Assembly: GCF_000442515.1 (NCBI RefSeq)
Contig: NZ_AQPH01000021.1
Coordinates: 1 to 49,883, forward strand
DNA length: 49,883 nt
Direction: 5' to 3'
DNA from: Magnetospirillum fulvum MGU-K5
Lineage (GTDB): Bacteria > Pseudomonadota > Alphaproteobacteria > Rhodospirillales > Magnetospirillaceae
Part shown: positions 23,874-32,401 of the stretch, one piece after another
How the letters are laid out: each line of letters starts with the position of its first letter
Position numbering within the stretch: the first letter of the stretch is position 1
Translations under genes and position numbers: made by a program
Notes under the pieces: model-generated
Told to the model about the DNA's origin: nothing
Databases searched by the model: none
What the model saw: only the letters and a program-made list of their open reading frames with translations

Positions 23874-24893
23874 TCACTCGATCGGGGTTCGCTCCAGCCA
23901 GGCGGGGACACGCAGACCGCGTTCACGCAGGAAGGCCGGGTTGAACAGCTTGCTCTGATAACGGGTACCATGATCGCACAGCACTGTCACTATCGTGTGG
24001 CCCGGTCCCATCTTGCGGGCAATACGGATCGCCGCCGCGACATTGATGCCGGACGAGCCGCCGACCAGCAGACCTTCGTGTTCGGCCAGATCAAACACGG
24101 CGTCGAGCGCCTCGGCATCGCCGATCTGAAGCTGATCGTCGATCGGCGCGTTATCGAGATTGCGGGTGATACGGCCCTGGCCGATTCCTTCGGTGATCGA
24201 GCTGCCTTCGGAACGAAGATGGCCGTGGGCGTAATATTCGTACAGCGCCGATCCCATCGGGTCTGCCAGCACGATCTTGACCTCGGGCCGGTGCGCCTTC
24301 AAGGCCAGCCCGACCCCGGCCAGGGTGCCGCCGGTGCCGACCGCGCAGGTGAAGGCATCGACCCGCCCGCCGGTCTGGCGCCAGATTTCCTGGCCGGTGG
24401 TGGTGCGGTGCGCCTCGCGGTTAGCGGTATTGTCGAACTGGTTGGCCCAGATCGCGCCGTTCGGCTCGGTCGCGGCCAGTTCCCCGGCCAACCGCTCCGA
24501 CACCCGGACGTAATTGCCCGGATTGAGGTAGGGCAGGGCCGGAACCAGCTTTAACTCGGCCCCGGCCAGCCGCAGCATGTCGCGCTTTTCCTGGCTCTGG
24601 GTCTCGGGCATCACGATCAGGGTGCGATAGCCCAAGGCCCGCCCGATCAAAGCCAGCCCGATTCCGGTGTTGCCGGCGGTGCCTTCGACGATGGTGCCGC
24701 CCGGCTTCAGCCAGCCGCGCTTTTCGGCATCGCGGATGATGCCAAGCGCGGCGCGGTCCTTGATCGAGCCGCCGGGATTGAGGAATTCGGCCTTGGCCAG
24801 GATGTCGCAGCCGGTCGCCTCGGAGGCCCGCCGCAGCCGGATCAGCGGAGTCTCGCCGATGGCCCCGGCCAGTCCGTCACGAATTTCCGTCAT
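23874..24893 (-). CDS. cysK: Cysteine synthase (PLP-dependent, CysK family)
   Basis: PLP enzyme of the O-acetylserine sulfhydrylase fold, making cysteine. The 339 residues contain GETPLIRL, the PLP lysine K45 in NPGGSIKDRAAL, the substrate loop EGTAGNTGIGLA and the phosphate-binding GTGGTLAG. The sequence is closer to the longer CysK-like or CysK2-type proteins than to E. coli CysK: it carries GTAGNTG where CysK has TSGNTG. The true sulfur donor or acceptor is therefore less certain. It is the first gene of a cysK-sseA pair. Confidence 0.92.
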   Translation of the reverse strand: MTEIRDGLAGAIGETPLIRLRRASEATGCDILAKAEFLNPGGSIKDRAALGIIRDAEKRGWLKPGGTIVEGTAGNTGIGLALIGRALGYRTLIVMPETQSQEKRDMLRLAGAELKLVPALPYLNPGNYVRVSERLAGELAATEPNGAIWANQFDNTANREAHRTTTGQEIWRQTGGRVDAFTCAVGTGGTLAGVGLALKAHRPEVKIVLADPMGSALYEYYAHGHLRSEGSSITEGIGQGRITRNLDNAPIDDQLQIGDAEALDAVFDLAEHEGLLVGGSSGINVAAAIRIARKMGPGHTIVTVLCDHGTRYQSKLFNPAFLRERGLRVPAWLERTPIE

Positions 24894-25138
24894 GATTATG
24901 TGAATTCCTGAGTTTTACGCATTCTTCACTGTAGCTTTCGTGGCGCGTTGGTTCAAGCGTCAGCGGTAACGATAAAACCGGCTTTCGCCGCGATCGCCAC
25001 GGGCCGCAGAAAGTTTTCCCATCATTGGGCGGTACCAAAATGGAATTTTTCTGGAAAGGATAAAGCAGCTAGTCCAGCAGTGTCGGAGGTGTTTATATTG
25101 TCGTAGACAAATCTAGTCGGTCGGAATGGGAGCAAGGG
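24894..25138. other. Divergent intergenic region
   Basis: A 245-bp, relatively AT-rich stretch between divergent cysK and hemerythrin genes; promoters for both must lie here, but I cannot place them with confidence. Near the right end are GGAGGT (25085-25090) and a short inverted repeat TTGTC-GTA-GACAA (25098-25110). No operator or RNA element is recognised. Confidence 0.5.
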
Positions 25139-25564
25139 TTGGCGGATTCATCTGTCACGGCGCATCTTTATCCTAAATGGAATAGATCAATTTCGGTAGG
25201 TGATGCCCAGATTGACCGTGAACATGAAGAAATTTTTGATCAGATCATCCTTGTTGCCGGTTTCGTTGATCGGGGGGATGCCCCCGCCGTGCTGGAAGCG
25301 ATCGATCGCCTGCTGGGGATGCTTGAACGCCATTTCGCCGCCGAAGAACGATTTTTCGCGCTGACCAGCTATCCCCACACGCCGGCGCACAAAATCGAAC
25401 ATCGGGTTTTGTGCCATATGGCCCGGCATATTCGCGGTGCGGTGGTGATTCCCCGTGACGTGTCGTTCGTCGGGCTGTCGTTGCGTCATTTCGTCCAGGC
25501 GATGGTCGAGCACATCATCGAGATCGACCTGGGCTACCGCGACTATCTCCACGAAGTGGAGTAA
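25139..25564 (+). CDS. Bacteriohemerythrin
   Basis: Small oxygen-binding di-iron protein. From TTG 25139 the 141 residues show the hemerythrin helix bundle with iron ligands in DREHEEIF, ERHFAAEERFF and HKIEHRVL, and a last ligand pair in MVEHIIEIDLGYRDYL. The start is not obvious. TTG 25139 has GGGAG at 25128-25132 six bases upstream, but a better GGAGGT at 25085-25090 points to an in-frame ATT at 25097, which would add 14 residues. Spirilla often hold several such proteins for oxygen storage or sensing. It is convergent with the dsbA-like gene, with a palindrome between them. Confidence 0.88.
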   Translation: MADSSVTAHLYPKWNRSISVGDAQIDREHEEIFDQIILVAGFVDRGDAPAVLEAIDRLLGMLERHFAAEERFFALTSYPHTPAHKIEHRVLCHMARHIRGAVVIPRDVSFVGLSLRHFVQAMVEHIIEIDLGYRDYLHEVE

Positions 25565-25597
25565 TACCGGCCAAACCTCGATTTGGCCGGTTGGTAT
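25564..25597. repeat. Palindromic element, copy A (34 bp)
   Basis: Arms CCGGCCAAA and TTTGGCCGG (perfect 9 bp), extended by ATA/TAT with a 4-nt bulge; CCTCGA forms the loop. Its first base is the last A of the hemerythrin TAA stop. It is the reverse complement of copy C (43902-43935) at 33 of 34 positions. On the plus strand it is followed by AAAAACAAAATTT. It lies between convergent genes and probably works as a bidirectional terminator. Confidence 0.85.
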
Positions 25598-25608
25598 AAA
25601 AACAAAAT

Positions 25609-26256
25609 TTAGCTGAAAGCCGCTTCGGCTTCGGCTTCGCGGACGATGTCGATCAGCCGCAGCAGGATGTCGGGCTCCTGCGCTCCGGCCAGGGCATATT
25701 GCCCATCAAGGATCAGGCAGGGAACGCCGTTGACCCCCAGGCGGTGGGCGCGGGCATTGTCGGACAGTACCGCCGCCTTGTCGGCTTCTGAGGCGAGGTA
25801 TTCGAACAGCATCTTGCGATTCAGTCCAACCCGGGCCCCGATTTCGGCCAGGATTCTGATATCGCCGATATCCAGCCCCTGACTGAAATAAGCGGCATAG
25901 ATGGCTTCGACCGCTTCGGCCTCGCGTCCGATCGACCCGGCATAGCGGATCAGACGGTGCGAATCGAGCGTGTTGGGAGTCCGTCCGATCCGGTCGAAGG
26001 CAAAGACGATCCCTTCGACCTCGCCAGCGGTGGCGACGGCGGCATGAACCCGCTGCGCCCGGGCGGGGCCGCCGAACTTGCGGTCGAGATACGAACGGCG
26101 GTCAACCCCATCGGGCGGCAGGTCGGGATTGAGCAGGAACGGCCGCCACTGGATCGTGACCCGGCTGTCGGCGCGTTCGGCCAGGGCGCGTTCGAGTCGA
26201 CGTTTCCCGACATAGCACCAGGGGCAGACCGTGTCGAAAACGTACTCGATCCTCAT
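25609..26256 (-). CDS. DsbA-family thiol oxidoreductase (FrnE-like)
   Basis: A 215-residue cytoplasmic thioredoxin-fold protein with the redox motif CPWC at residues 11-14, in an N-terminus (IEYVFDTVCPWCYVGKRRLE) typical of the FrnE / 2-hydroxychromene-carboxylate isomerase-like branch. A helical insertion and the cis-proline loop GVNGVPCLILDGQYALAGAQ follow. There is no signal peptide. Its ATG overlaps the stop of the PleD-like gene as ATGA, so translation is coupled. Substrate unknown. Confidence 0.88.
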   Translation of the reverse strand: MRIEYVFDTVCPWCYVGKRRLERALAERADSRVTIQWRPFLLNPDLPPDGVDRRSYLDRKFGGPARAQRVHAAVATAGEVEGIVFAFDRIGRTPNTLDSHRLIRYAGSIGREAEAVEAIYAAYFSQGLDIGDIRILAEIGARVGLNRKMLFEYLASEADKAAVLSDNARAHRLGVNGVPCLILDGQYALAGAQEPDILLRLIDIVREAEAEAAFS

Positions 26257-27568
26257 GGCACCTGTAGTTCCTCGTCCAGTGCGGCCCCGGCACGGGTAAA
26301 CAAGCTGAGGCAATCGTCCTCGGGCCGGGCGTCGGTACAGCCGACCTGAACCCAGATCCGCACCGGCTGATAGACGTCGGGAACGGCAAAATCGGTGTTC
26401 GACAGGACCCCGGCGATCCGGTGCATCACCACTTCGGCCTCGGCCAGGGGGGTGTCGGGCAGCACCACGCAGAAGCGGTTGGACCCGAACAGGGCCGTCG
26501 GGTCCTCGGCCCGGACCAGACGGGTGATCCATTGGCCAAGTTGGCGGGTCAGGTGGGTGGCCGCCTCCTCGCCGAAATGCTTGCGCACCCCCTCGATATT
26601 GGGGATCGAGAAGAACACCACCGCCAGCGGGCGGTCCTGGGCGCGGGCGACGTCCAGCCTCGCCCCCAGATAGGATTCGAGAAAAGCCCGGCCATAGGTT
26701 CCGGTCAGCGGGTCGGCGGTCGCCTCGCCCAGGCTTTGGCCCAGGATACCGCGGATGCCCCACCGCACCTTCTGGCGGCGGACCAGGGTCAGGACTGCGG
26801 CGCGGAGATGGCCGGGATCGAGCGGCCGGTCCAGCACCCGGCTTGCCCCCCGGCGATAGGCGCGGGCGGCCACCGTTTCATCGGCGGCGATCATCACGAT
26901 CGGCAGATTGAACAGGCGGGGGTTGTGGCGGACCTGGGAGGCGAAGGCCAGTTCGGCCTCGCCCGAGGCGGTCAGGACCGCCGCGTCGAAATTGCGCTGC
27001 TCCAACAACCGCTCCGCCTCGTACAGGTCGGGAATGGCGGTGATCTCGGTGTTGTCGGACAGCAAGGATGCGACGGTGGCGGACTCGGCCCCGATCGCCA
27101 GCACGCTGGGACGGCCCGGATCGGACGGGGCGACAAAGCGCTCGGGGGCGATCAGGCTCTGCGTTGCGGCGGCGGCGGCGCGCAGGCGCAGTTCGGCATG
27201 CATCGTCGCCAGCCGGATCAGCGGCCTTAGGCGGGCGAGCAATTCAGCATCGTCGGCGTTCGGATCGATCACTTCGTCCAGGTCCGCCGCCAGCGCCCGC
27301 AACGCCAGTTCGGTCGTCGCCGACTGAGCGAGCAGCACGACCGGGATGTCGGCGCATTCGGGATTGGCGCGAAAAGCGGCGCCCAGGGTCACCGGGTCAC
27401 CATCGGCTTCGCCGACCAGAATCAGGTCGGGGTTAAGCCGCCGGGCCTGGTCGACGGGGTGTTCCCCCCTTCCGCCAGGAAATACCCTGCCGCTTCCAGT
27501 CTGCTCAGGACCGGGGCCAGGGCGGTCCGGTCCGCATTGGCGACAAGAAGGGTGGCAAGGCGATTCAT
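26253..27568 (-). pseudogene. PleD-like protein, frameshifted, all signature sites degenerate
   Basis: Reading leftward from ATG 27568, the frame encodes MNRLATLLVANADRTALAPV and stops early unless one base is added to a run of six G (plus-strand C run 27464-27469). With seven G it continues as EGGEHPVDQARRLNPDLILVGE into an open frame to 26253, about 438 residues. The layout is receiver-receiver-GGDEF like PleD. However, receiver 1 has G in place of the phospho-Asp (LILVGEAD), receiver 2 has T (AAVLTASGE), and the GGDEF motif reads GSNRF (about 362-366). It cannot be a normal cyclase. As given, only a shorter form from GTG 27392 could be made. It may be a decaying gene or a non-catalytic regulator with a sequencing error. 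Confidence 0.7.
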
Positions 27569-27652
27569 ATCGGTGCGGCCCCGCAGGTTGACTGTCAGTT
27601 CAGCATAATATGCTTTGAGCCCAACCCAAAGGATAAGTCCACGCGCCTGGAA

Positions 27653-28513
27653 TTAATGGATGTGGCTGTTTCTGGTGGCACGACGCGCAACGATGCCAAT
27701 CCAGCCCTGTCCTGCGCCGTTCTGGTGGTTCGGACATCGCGCATAACCGATCACGATGTCATTGGCGTCTTTGTACCACCCGCAAGCGGCGAGGCCGGGG
27801 GTAACAGGACCGGGATGAGCGCAGCGGCCTGTTGCGTCGGTATCAGCCATCACCTGCTGGCGGGGGTTGAGCAACAAGCACCGGACTCCCGCTCCGCCGC
27901 CGCGCTGACGGGCGTGGTGTAACAAGGGGGTGGTCTGGCCATGCCAGTCGAAGAACAGGGCGATCACCCCGTGAGCCGGTTCGGTGGGGTCGGAGCCGCC
28001 AATCGCAGCGGCAAAGGCCAGTGTCGCCGCGTTTCCGCAGCCGGGGATGGCGGCGATGTCGGAGATGACCGATCCGCCGGGACCAAGGCCGAGTGCGTCG
28101 CGAAACCAGGGCTCGCCTGAGGCATCGACACCGATCCGTGTCGAAGAGCGAGCGGGTCGCCCGGTGGCGACGACCCGGCCCTGGGCGTCGATGATCCACA
28201 AATCGAGATAGAACGCGCGGTCGGCAATGATCCGCGCCACCTCCCGGATGGCGGTGGCGGAGGTGGGGCGACCGCTAAGGCAGGCGCGGACGGCTGGTTC
28301 GGCTGCCCAGCGCCGGATATCGCCGCTGCGGTCGTGCAGGGTGCGATCAAGCAGATCAACCATATCAAGCGCCAGTCCGGACAGGCGCATTCCCAGCAGA
28401 CGTTCATCGAGTGTCTGGGTGTGGCCATGGTGATCGGACGGTGGAGCAAGGGGAGTGATGTCGGCACCGTGACCGGGCGCGACCAGATCAATCGTGGGGT
28501 CATGGTCCGACAT
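27653..28513 (-). CDS. Cytoplasmic Cache/PDC-like sensor protein without output domain
   Basis: A protein of about 286 residues (296 if it starts at ATG 28543). Residues ~35-90 are helical (DERLLGMRLSGLALDMVDLLDR). A Cache/PDC-like core follows, with YLDLWIIDAQGRVVATGRP, GEPWFRDAL, a conserved ISDIA strand and GVIALFFDWHGQ, and a C-terminal GWIGIVARR. No transmembrane helix, kinase, GGDEF or methyl-accepting region is present. It lies 84 bp upstream of the PleD-like gene in the same direction, so the two may share signalling. Which ligand it could bind is unknown. The second ATG is preferred because AGGCGG precedes it, though at a long distance. Confidence 0.6.
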   Translation of the reverse strand: MSDHDPTIDLVAPGHGADITPLAPPSDHHGHTQTLDERLLGMRLSGLALDMVDLLDRTLHDRSGDIRRWAAEPAVRACLSGRPTSATAIREVARIIADRAFYLDLWIIDAQGRVVATGRPARSSTRIGVDASGEPWFRDALGLGPGGSVISDIAAIPGCGNAATLAFAAAIGGSDPTEPAHGVIALFFDWHGQTTPLLHHARQRGGGAGVRCLLLNPRQQVMADTDATGRCAHPGPVTPGLAACGWYKDANDIVIGYARCPNHQNGAGQGWIGIVARRATRNSHIH

Positions 28514-28543
28514 CGCTGCACCATCCGCCTGCAAATTGATCAT

Positions 28544-28800
28544 AATTTGACAAAGATTAATATGTAGGCAGATGCGTCTTCTCGCAAGAGGGTCATCTGG
28601 CTCTGGTCTGTCCGCCTAACCCGCTCCGTCCGGGCGTGGCCGCGCCAGTCCCACAGGGGGACGCATCGCGACGGACTCGATGCAGCCCTCTCATGCGGAT
28701 CCAAGGCGCGACCTCTGCTTGCCGTATTGCCACCTTGTGGAGTATCTCCTTTGCCGTAGACCCGCCGCCGACGGGGATCATTTTGTTCGGGGAATGAACG
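28544..28800. other. Intergenic region before mlaC, nothing recognised
   Basis: About 257 bp between the divergent Cache-like gene and mlaC. Short frames on both strands have no coding character or family likeness. The left 20 bp are AT-rich and may hold the leftward promoter. GGGGA at 28790-28794 is the mlaC ribosome-binding site. Confidence 0.4.
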
Positions 28801-29445
28801 ATGAAAATCTTACGCACGCTGATTGTTGTGGCCATGCTGGCCGTCGGCGCGGGAAGCGCCCGGGCCGCCGACGTCGCGGCGGCGCAGGCGTTGGTTCAAT
28901 CTGCGTTGAATGAAGGCGTGGGCACATTCGCGTCCGGTCGGACTTATCCGCTGGAAGAGCGGACCCGTTTGCTTGACGGATTGCTGCGCCGCCATACCGA
29001 GCCGTCCCTGCTGTCGGCGGCGGTTCTGGGCCGCTTCTGGGGCAAGCTGACCCCCGAGGAACAATCGGCGTTTTCCGAACGTCTGCTGCAATTCCTGGTG
29101 TCGAGCTATGTCGGCATGCTGACCGATGCCGAATCCGGCATCACCTTCCAGGTCGGTGCGGGCGAGGATTTGGGCAACCGGGTCCGGATTCCGGCCGAAG
29201 TGACCCGTTCTCTTCCCGGTTCGGTGCCGACGCCGGTCGGCTGGGAAGTCGCCTTCACCCCGGACGGTCGGCCGGGGATCGTCGATCTCTCCGCTGACGG
29301 GGTCAGCCTGATCCGGGCAATGCGCGAGGATTTCGGGTCGGTGCTGCGCGCCTCCGGCGGCAAGATCGAGCCGCTGATGGAGGCGCTCCAGCGTAAGATC
29401 GACGCCAACAATATCGCCAACGCCTCTCCTACTTCAGGAAATTGA
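28801..29445 (+). CDS. mlaC: Periplasmic phospholipid-binding protein MlaC
   Basis: MlaC shuttles phospholipids between the outer-membrane MlaA complex and the inner-membrane MlaFEDB complex. The 214 residues have a signal peptide ending in GSARA, then the Tol_Tol_Ttg2 domain with LEERTRLLDGLLRRH, ALGRFW-type helix (LLSAAVLGRFWGKLTPEEQSAF) and SYVGMLTDAESGITFQV. The gene is alone. Its last 17 bases overlap the convergent end of flgL, so the two transcripts must read into each other. Partners MlaE and MlaD are encoded about 24-28 kb to the left. Confidence 0.87.
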   Translation: MKILRTLIVVAMLAVGAGSARAADVAAAQALVQSALNEGVGTFASGRTYPLEERTRLLDGLLRRHTEPSLLSAAVLGRFWGKLTPEEQSAFSERLLQFLVSSYVGMLTDAESGITFQVGAGEDLGNRVRIPAEVTRSLPGSVPTPVGWEVAFTPDGRPGIVDLSADGVSLIRAMREDFGSVLRASGGKIEPLMEALQRKIDANNIANASPTSGN

Positions 29446-32392
29446 TCAGCGACATCTGCTGCATCTTGGCCAGGGCCTGATACGAGGTCTGAAGCGCCTG
29501 ACTGTCGGCCAGCAACGCGGTGATGGCCTCGGTCGAGCTGATCTGCTCGATATCCGAGACCCGGTTGACGAAGAACGACTTCATCTGAGTCAACGCCGCG
29601 TTGCTGTTTTTAATCGCGGCAAGGTTCAGTCCGACCCGTTTCTGGAGGCCGTCCAGGTCGCTCGATTCTTCCTTGCCGAACGGCATCGTCGTCGTTGACG
29701 AATGTAACAGCGCGTCGCTCAGCAGGGTGATCGCCTGAGCCACCCGCTCGGGATGCTGGTCGAGCCCGCCCGCGGTGCCATACGCTCCCTGGGCGATGAT
29801 GCCGCAGGCGCGGACCACCTTCTCGAACGCCGAATCCGACGCCGTCAGCGAGGTGTCGATCGTCGTGGTCTGGTTGATGCTGGTGTTCAGCGACAGGGTG
29901 TCGCCCTTGTACCAGGATTGCGCCGACATTTCCGTCTGCGGCATCGCGGTTTCGGTGGTCAGCGTCTTGCAGCGGATACTGAGGGTGGTGCCATCGTTGC
30001 CGGTGATCTCGTAGACCCCGGCATTGACCTCCGAGCTGCCCTTCAGCGTGATCAGAGTGCCGACCGGCGGATAGGGCATGCTCTTCGAATCGAGCAGCGC
30101 TCCCTTGACCGACGAGACGATGTTGCCCGACGAGGTGAAGCTGAGGCCGCCGAACGCCGTCCGGTCCAGGGTCGCGGTGCCCGAGACGATCTTGCCCGGG
30201 ACGTCGGGCGAGGTGTCCTTGCCGTCCTGCGGCTTGACCTTGGTGGGGAAGCTCATCGTCATGTCGGTCCGGCCGCTTTGGGCCAGGAACGGACCGACCC
30301 GCAGCATGTCGGTGTTGATCTTGTAGCTGATCGTGTTGGCGGTGACCCCGCTGACCTCATAGGTGCCGTTGTGATTGTCGGTGCCGCCGATGGTGACCGG
30401 CTGGCCGACGCTGTAAACGGTGGAGAGGTCGGTGCCGCCGGTTGGCAGCGTCATCGTCACGGTGTCGCCCGACAGGGTAAAGGTTGCCGAACCGCCGGTC
30501 ATCCCAGTCGATACCAGGGTGTCGGGGATGCCGTCGGCCCCGGTGTCGCGCTTCAGCGTGACCGCGGTGGCGTTCAGGGTTTCCGCCTGGCTGGGCGTGG
30601 TGTCGTTGGCAATCGTCATCTTGCCGGTGACGGTGTCAAAGTTGGTGACGACGAACGACCCGTCGTAATTGCCCTTCAGCGCCGGTTGGACCGAGCCGGT
30701 GGAGGTCGCCCCATTGGCGATGGTTCCGGTCAGGCCCAGCGCGGCGGCGACATTGCCGCCCAGCGTATAGCTGCTGGTGCCGTTGTTGTTCTTCACCGTC
30801 ATCGCGCTGCCGGAAACGCTGACCTGGGCTCCCAGAGTGTTCAGGCTGCCATTCGCGTTGAGGGTGCTGGGGTCCTGCTGCTGGATGAACTGGGCGATGT
30901 CGGTCAGGGTCGTGTTGGCGGTGACGGTCAGTGTCGCGGGCGCGCCTGCGCCAACCTGAACGGACAGGGTGTCGCCCACCGCGATCGGAGGGGTGCCGAG
31001 CGAGGTGGCCGTCTGGGCGACGACGCCGGTCATCAACGGCGTTCCCACCACCGGAGTTCCCGCCGTGCCCACCGCCCCGGCCCCGACATTGACGGTGCCG
31101 CTGACCCCGAACACGCCCGACAAGGCTCCCCGGACGGTGATCGGTGAACCGGCCGCGCCGTTGAGATTGCTGATCGTCAGCCGTCCCTGATTATCGACCG
31201 TCGCCTTGGCGATCGACGGAGAGGGGGCGGGGACGTTCGGATCGACCTGGGCGTTTACCCAATTGACCACATCGGCCATCGTCGAGGTGGATGTGGCGAT
31301 GAAGGAAAAGGTTGCGCCGTTGTTGACCAGGACCAGATCGTCGCCGGGGTTGATCTGGAGGCCGGTGGCCGAGGTCGCGTTGTTGTTATAGGTGTAGAAA
31401 TTGGTGCCGACCAGCTTGGTGGTGTCGGTGGCCGAGGTGGAGGCGATCGTCGCGTTCGAGCCGCTGATGGTAAAGCGGGTGCCGGGCACCATCGACGTCA
31501 GCGAATTGCCGGTGGCGGGGCTGACCACCATCTGGCCGTCTTTGTCATACGAGAAGGACAAGGCGCCAGTGGTGGCATTGGTGACGACGGTGCCGTTCGA
31601 GAGGGTGATGAAGGCGCCCGACCCGGCGTTCGAGGTCTCGACCAGCGGGGTGCGGCCGGAATTGCTGGGGGCGTGTCCCTTGATGGTGACGTTGCCGTCA
31701 TTGGTCAGGGTAGACGAGCCGACGACCTGGGTGGTGCCGGTGATCGTGACATAGGAGCTTGACGGGACCTTGGCATAGGCTCCGGCATTGGTGGGGATGA
31801 TCAGGCCGCTGCTGGCGTCGAAACTGACCGCTCCGGTGTCGCGATTGGTCAGATGGGTGTCGAGCAGATCGGCCCCGCGCAGGGTCGGAAAGGTGGTGAT
31901 GAGCCCGTCGAACATCTTCTGGAAGTCGGCCAGCTTGGAGACGGGGAAATTGACCGGCATCGTGTCCTTGCGCCCGCCGGAAAACAGATACTCGCCATCG
32001 ACCGAGGTGTTGAGCGTCGATTGCAGTTCGGTCAGGGTCCGCATCGCGACATCCTGAACGTCGCGGACGGCGGTCTGGTCCTTCATCTGCCCCGACGCGA
32101 ACGAGATCAGCCGGTTCTTCAGCGTGTTGATCGAGGTCTGGGCGGCGGTCAGCGCGGTGTTGGCGGTGTTCTGCCGGACCTGGACCGAGGCGTTGGCGGC
32201 CATGAAGGCATCGGCCAGCGAGGTCGAGTTTTCCAGGTTGATCGCGGTGCGGGCATCCTGCGCAATGCCAGAATAATCCTCGGTCACATAGCCGGTGGTC
32301 GATTGCAGCTGCTCCTTCTGCATCCGCACCTGGGTCTGCATGATCCGGGAGATGTAGAGCTGGGAGGCCCCGTAGGTCGAAATGCGATCCAT
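29429..32392 (-). CDS. flgL: Flagellar hook-filament junction protein FlgL, greatly enlarged
   Basis: FlgL (HAP3) links the hook to the filament. The conserved ends are clear: N-terminal helix region RISTYGASQLYISRIMQTQVRMQKEQLQ through NTSVDGEYLFSGGR, and C-terminal DLDGLQKRVGLNLAAIKNSNAALTQ to YQALAKMQQMSLINFLK. Between them lie about 700 extra residues of Thr/Gly/Ser/Val-rich beta sequence, giving 987 residues against about 300-350 usually. Repeating modules can be seen, for example VTIGG-NGTYEVSG and ITLKG-NAGVYEITG, and LSVQVGAG...TTLTDIAQFIQQ. The insert should be exposed on the filament base. It follows flgK by 9 bp. Confidence 0.92.
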   Translation of the reverse strand: MDRISTYGASQLYISRIMQTQVRMQKEQLQSTTGYVTEDYSGIAQDARTAINLENSTSLADAFMAANASVQVRQNTANTALTAAQTSINTLKNRLISFASGQMKDQTAVRDVQDVAMRTLTELQSTLNTSVDGEYLFSGGRKDTMPVNFPVSKLADFQKMFDGLITTFPTLRGADLLDTHLTNRDTGAVSFDASSGLIIPTNAGAYAKVPSSSYVTITGTTQVVGSSTLTNDGNVTIKGHAPSNSGRTPLVETSNAGSGAFITLSNGTVVTNATTGALSFSYDKDGQMVVSPATGNSLTSMVPGTRFTISGSNATIASTSATDTTKLVGTNFYTYNNNATSATGLQINPGDDLVLVNNGATFSFIATSTSTMADVVNWVNAQVDPNVPAPSPSIAKATVDNQGRLTISNLNGAAGSPITVRGALSGVFGVSGTVNVGAGAVGTAGTPVVGTPLMTGVVAQTATSLGTPPIAVGDTLSVQVGAGAPATLTVTANTTLTDIAQFIQQQDPSTLNANGSLNTLGAQVSVSGSAMTVKNNNGTSSYTLGGNVAAALGLTGTIANGATSTGSVQPALKGNYDGSFVVTNFDTVTGKMTIANDTTPSQAETLNATAVTLKRDTGADGIPDTLVSTGMTGGSATFTLSGDTVTMTLPTGGTDLSTVYSVGQPVTIGGTDNHNGTYEVSGVTANTISYKINTDMLRVGPFLAQSGRTDMTMSFPTKVKPQDGKDTSPDVPGKIVSGTATLDRTAFGGLSFTSSGNIVSSVKGALLDSKSMPYPPVGTLITLKGSSEVNAGVYEITGNDGTTLSIRCKTLTTETAMPQTEMSAQSWYKGDTLSLNTSINQTTTIDTSLTASDSAFEKVVRACGIIAQGAYGTAGGLDQHPERVAQAITLLSDALLHSSTTTMPFGKEESSDLDGLQKRVGLNLAAIKNSNAALTQMKSFFVNRVSDIEQISSTEAITALLADSQALQTSYQALAKMQQMSLINFLK

Positions 32393-32401
32393 GGTTCACT
32401 C

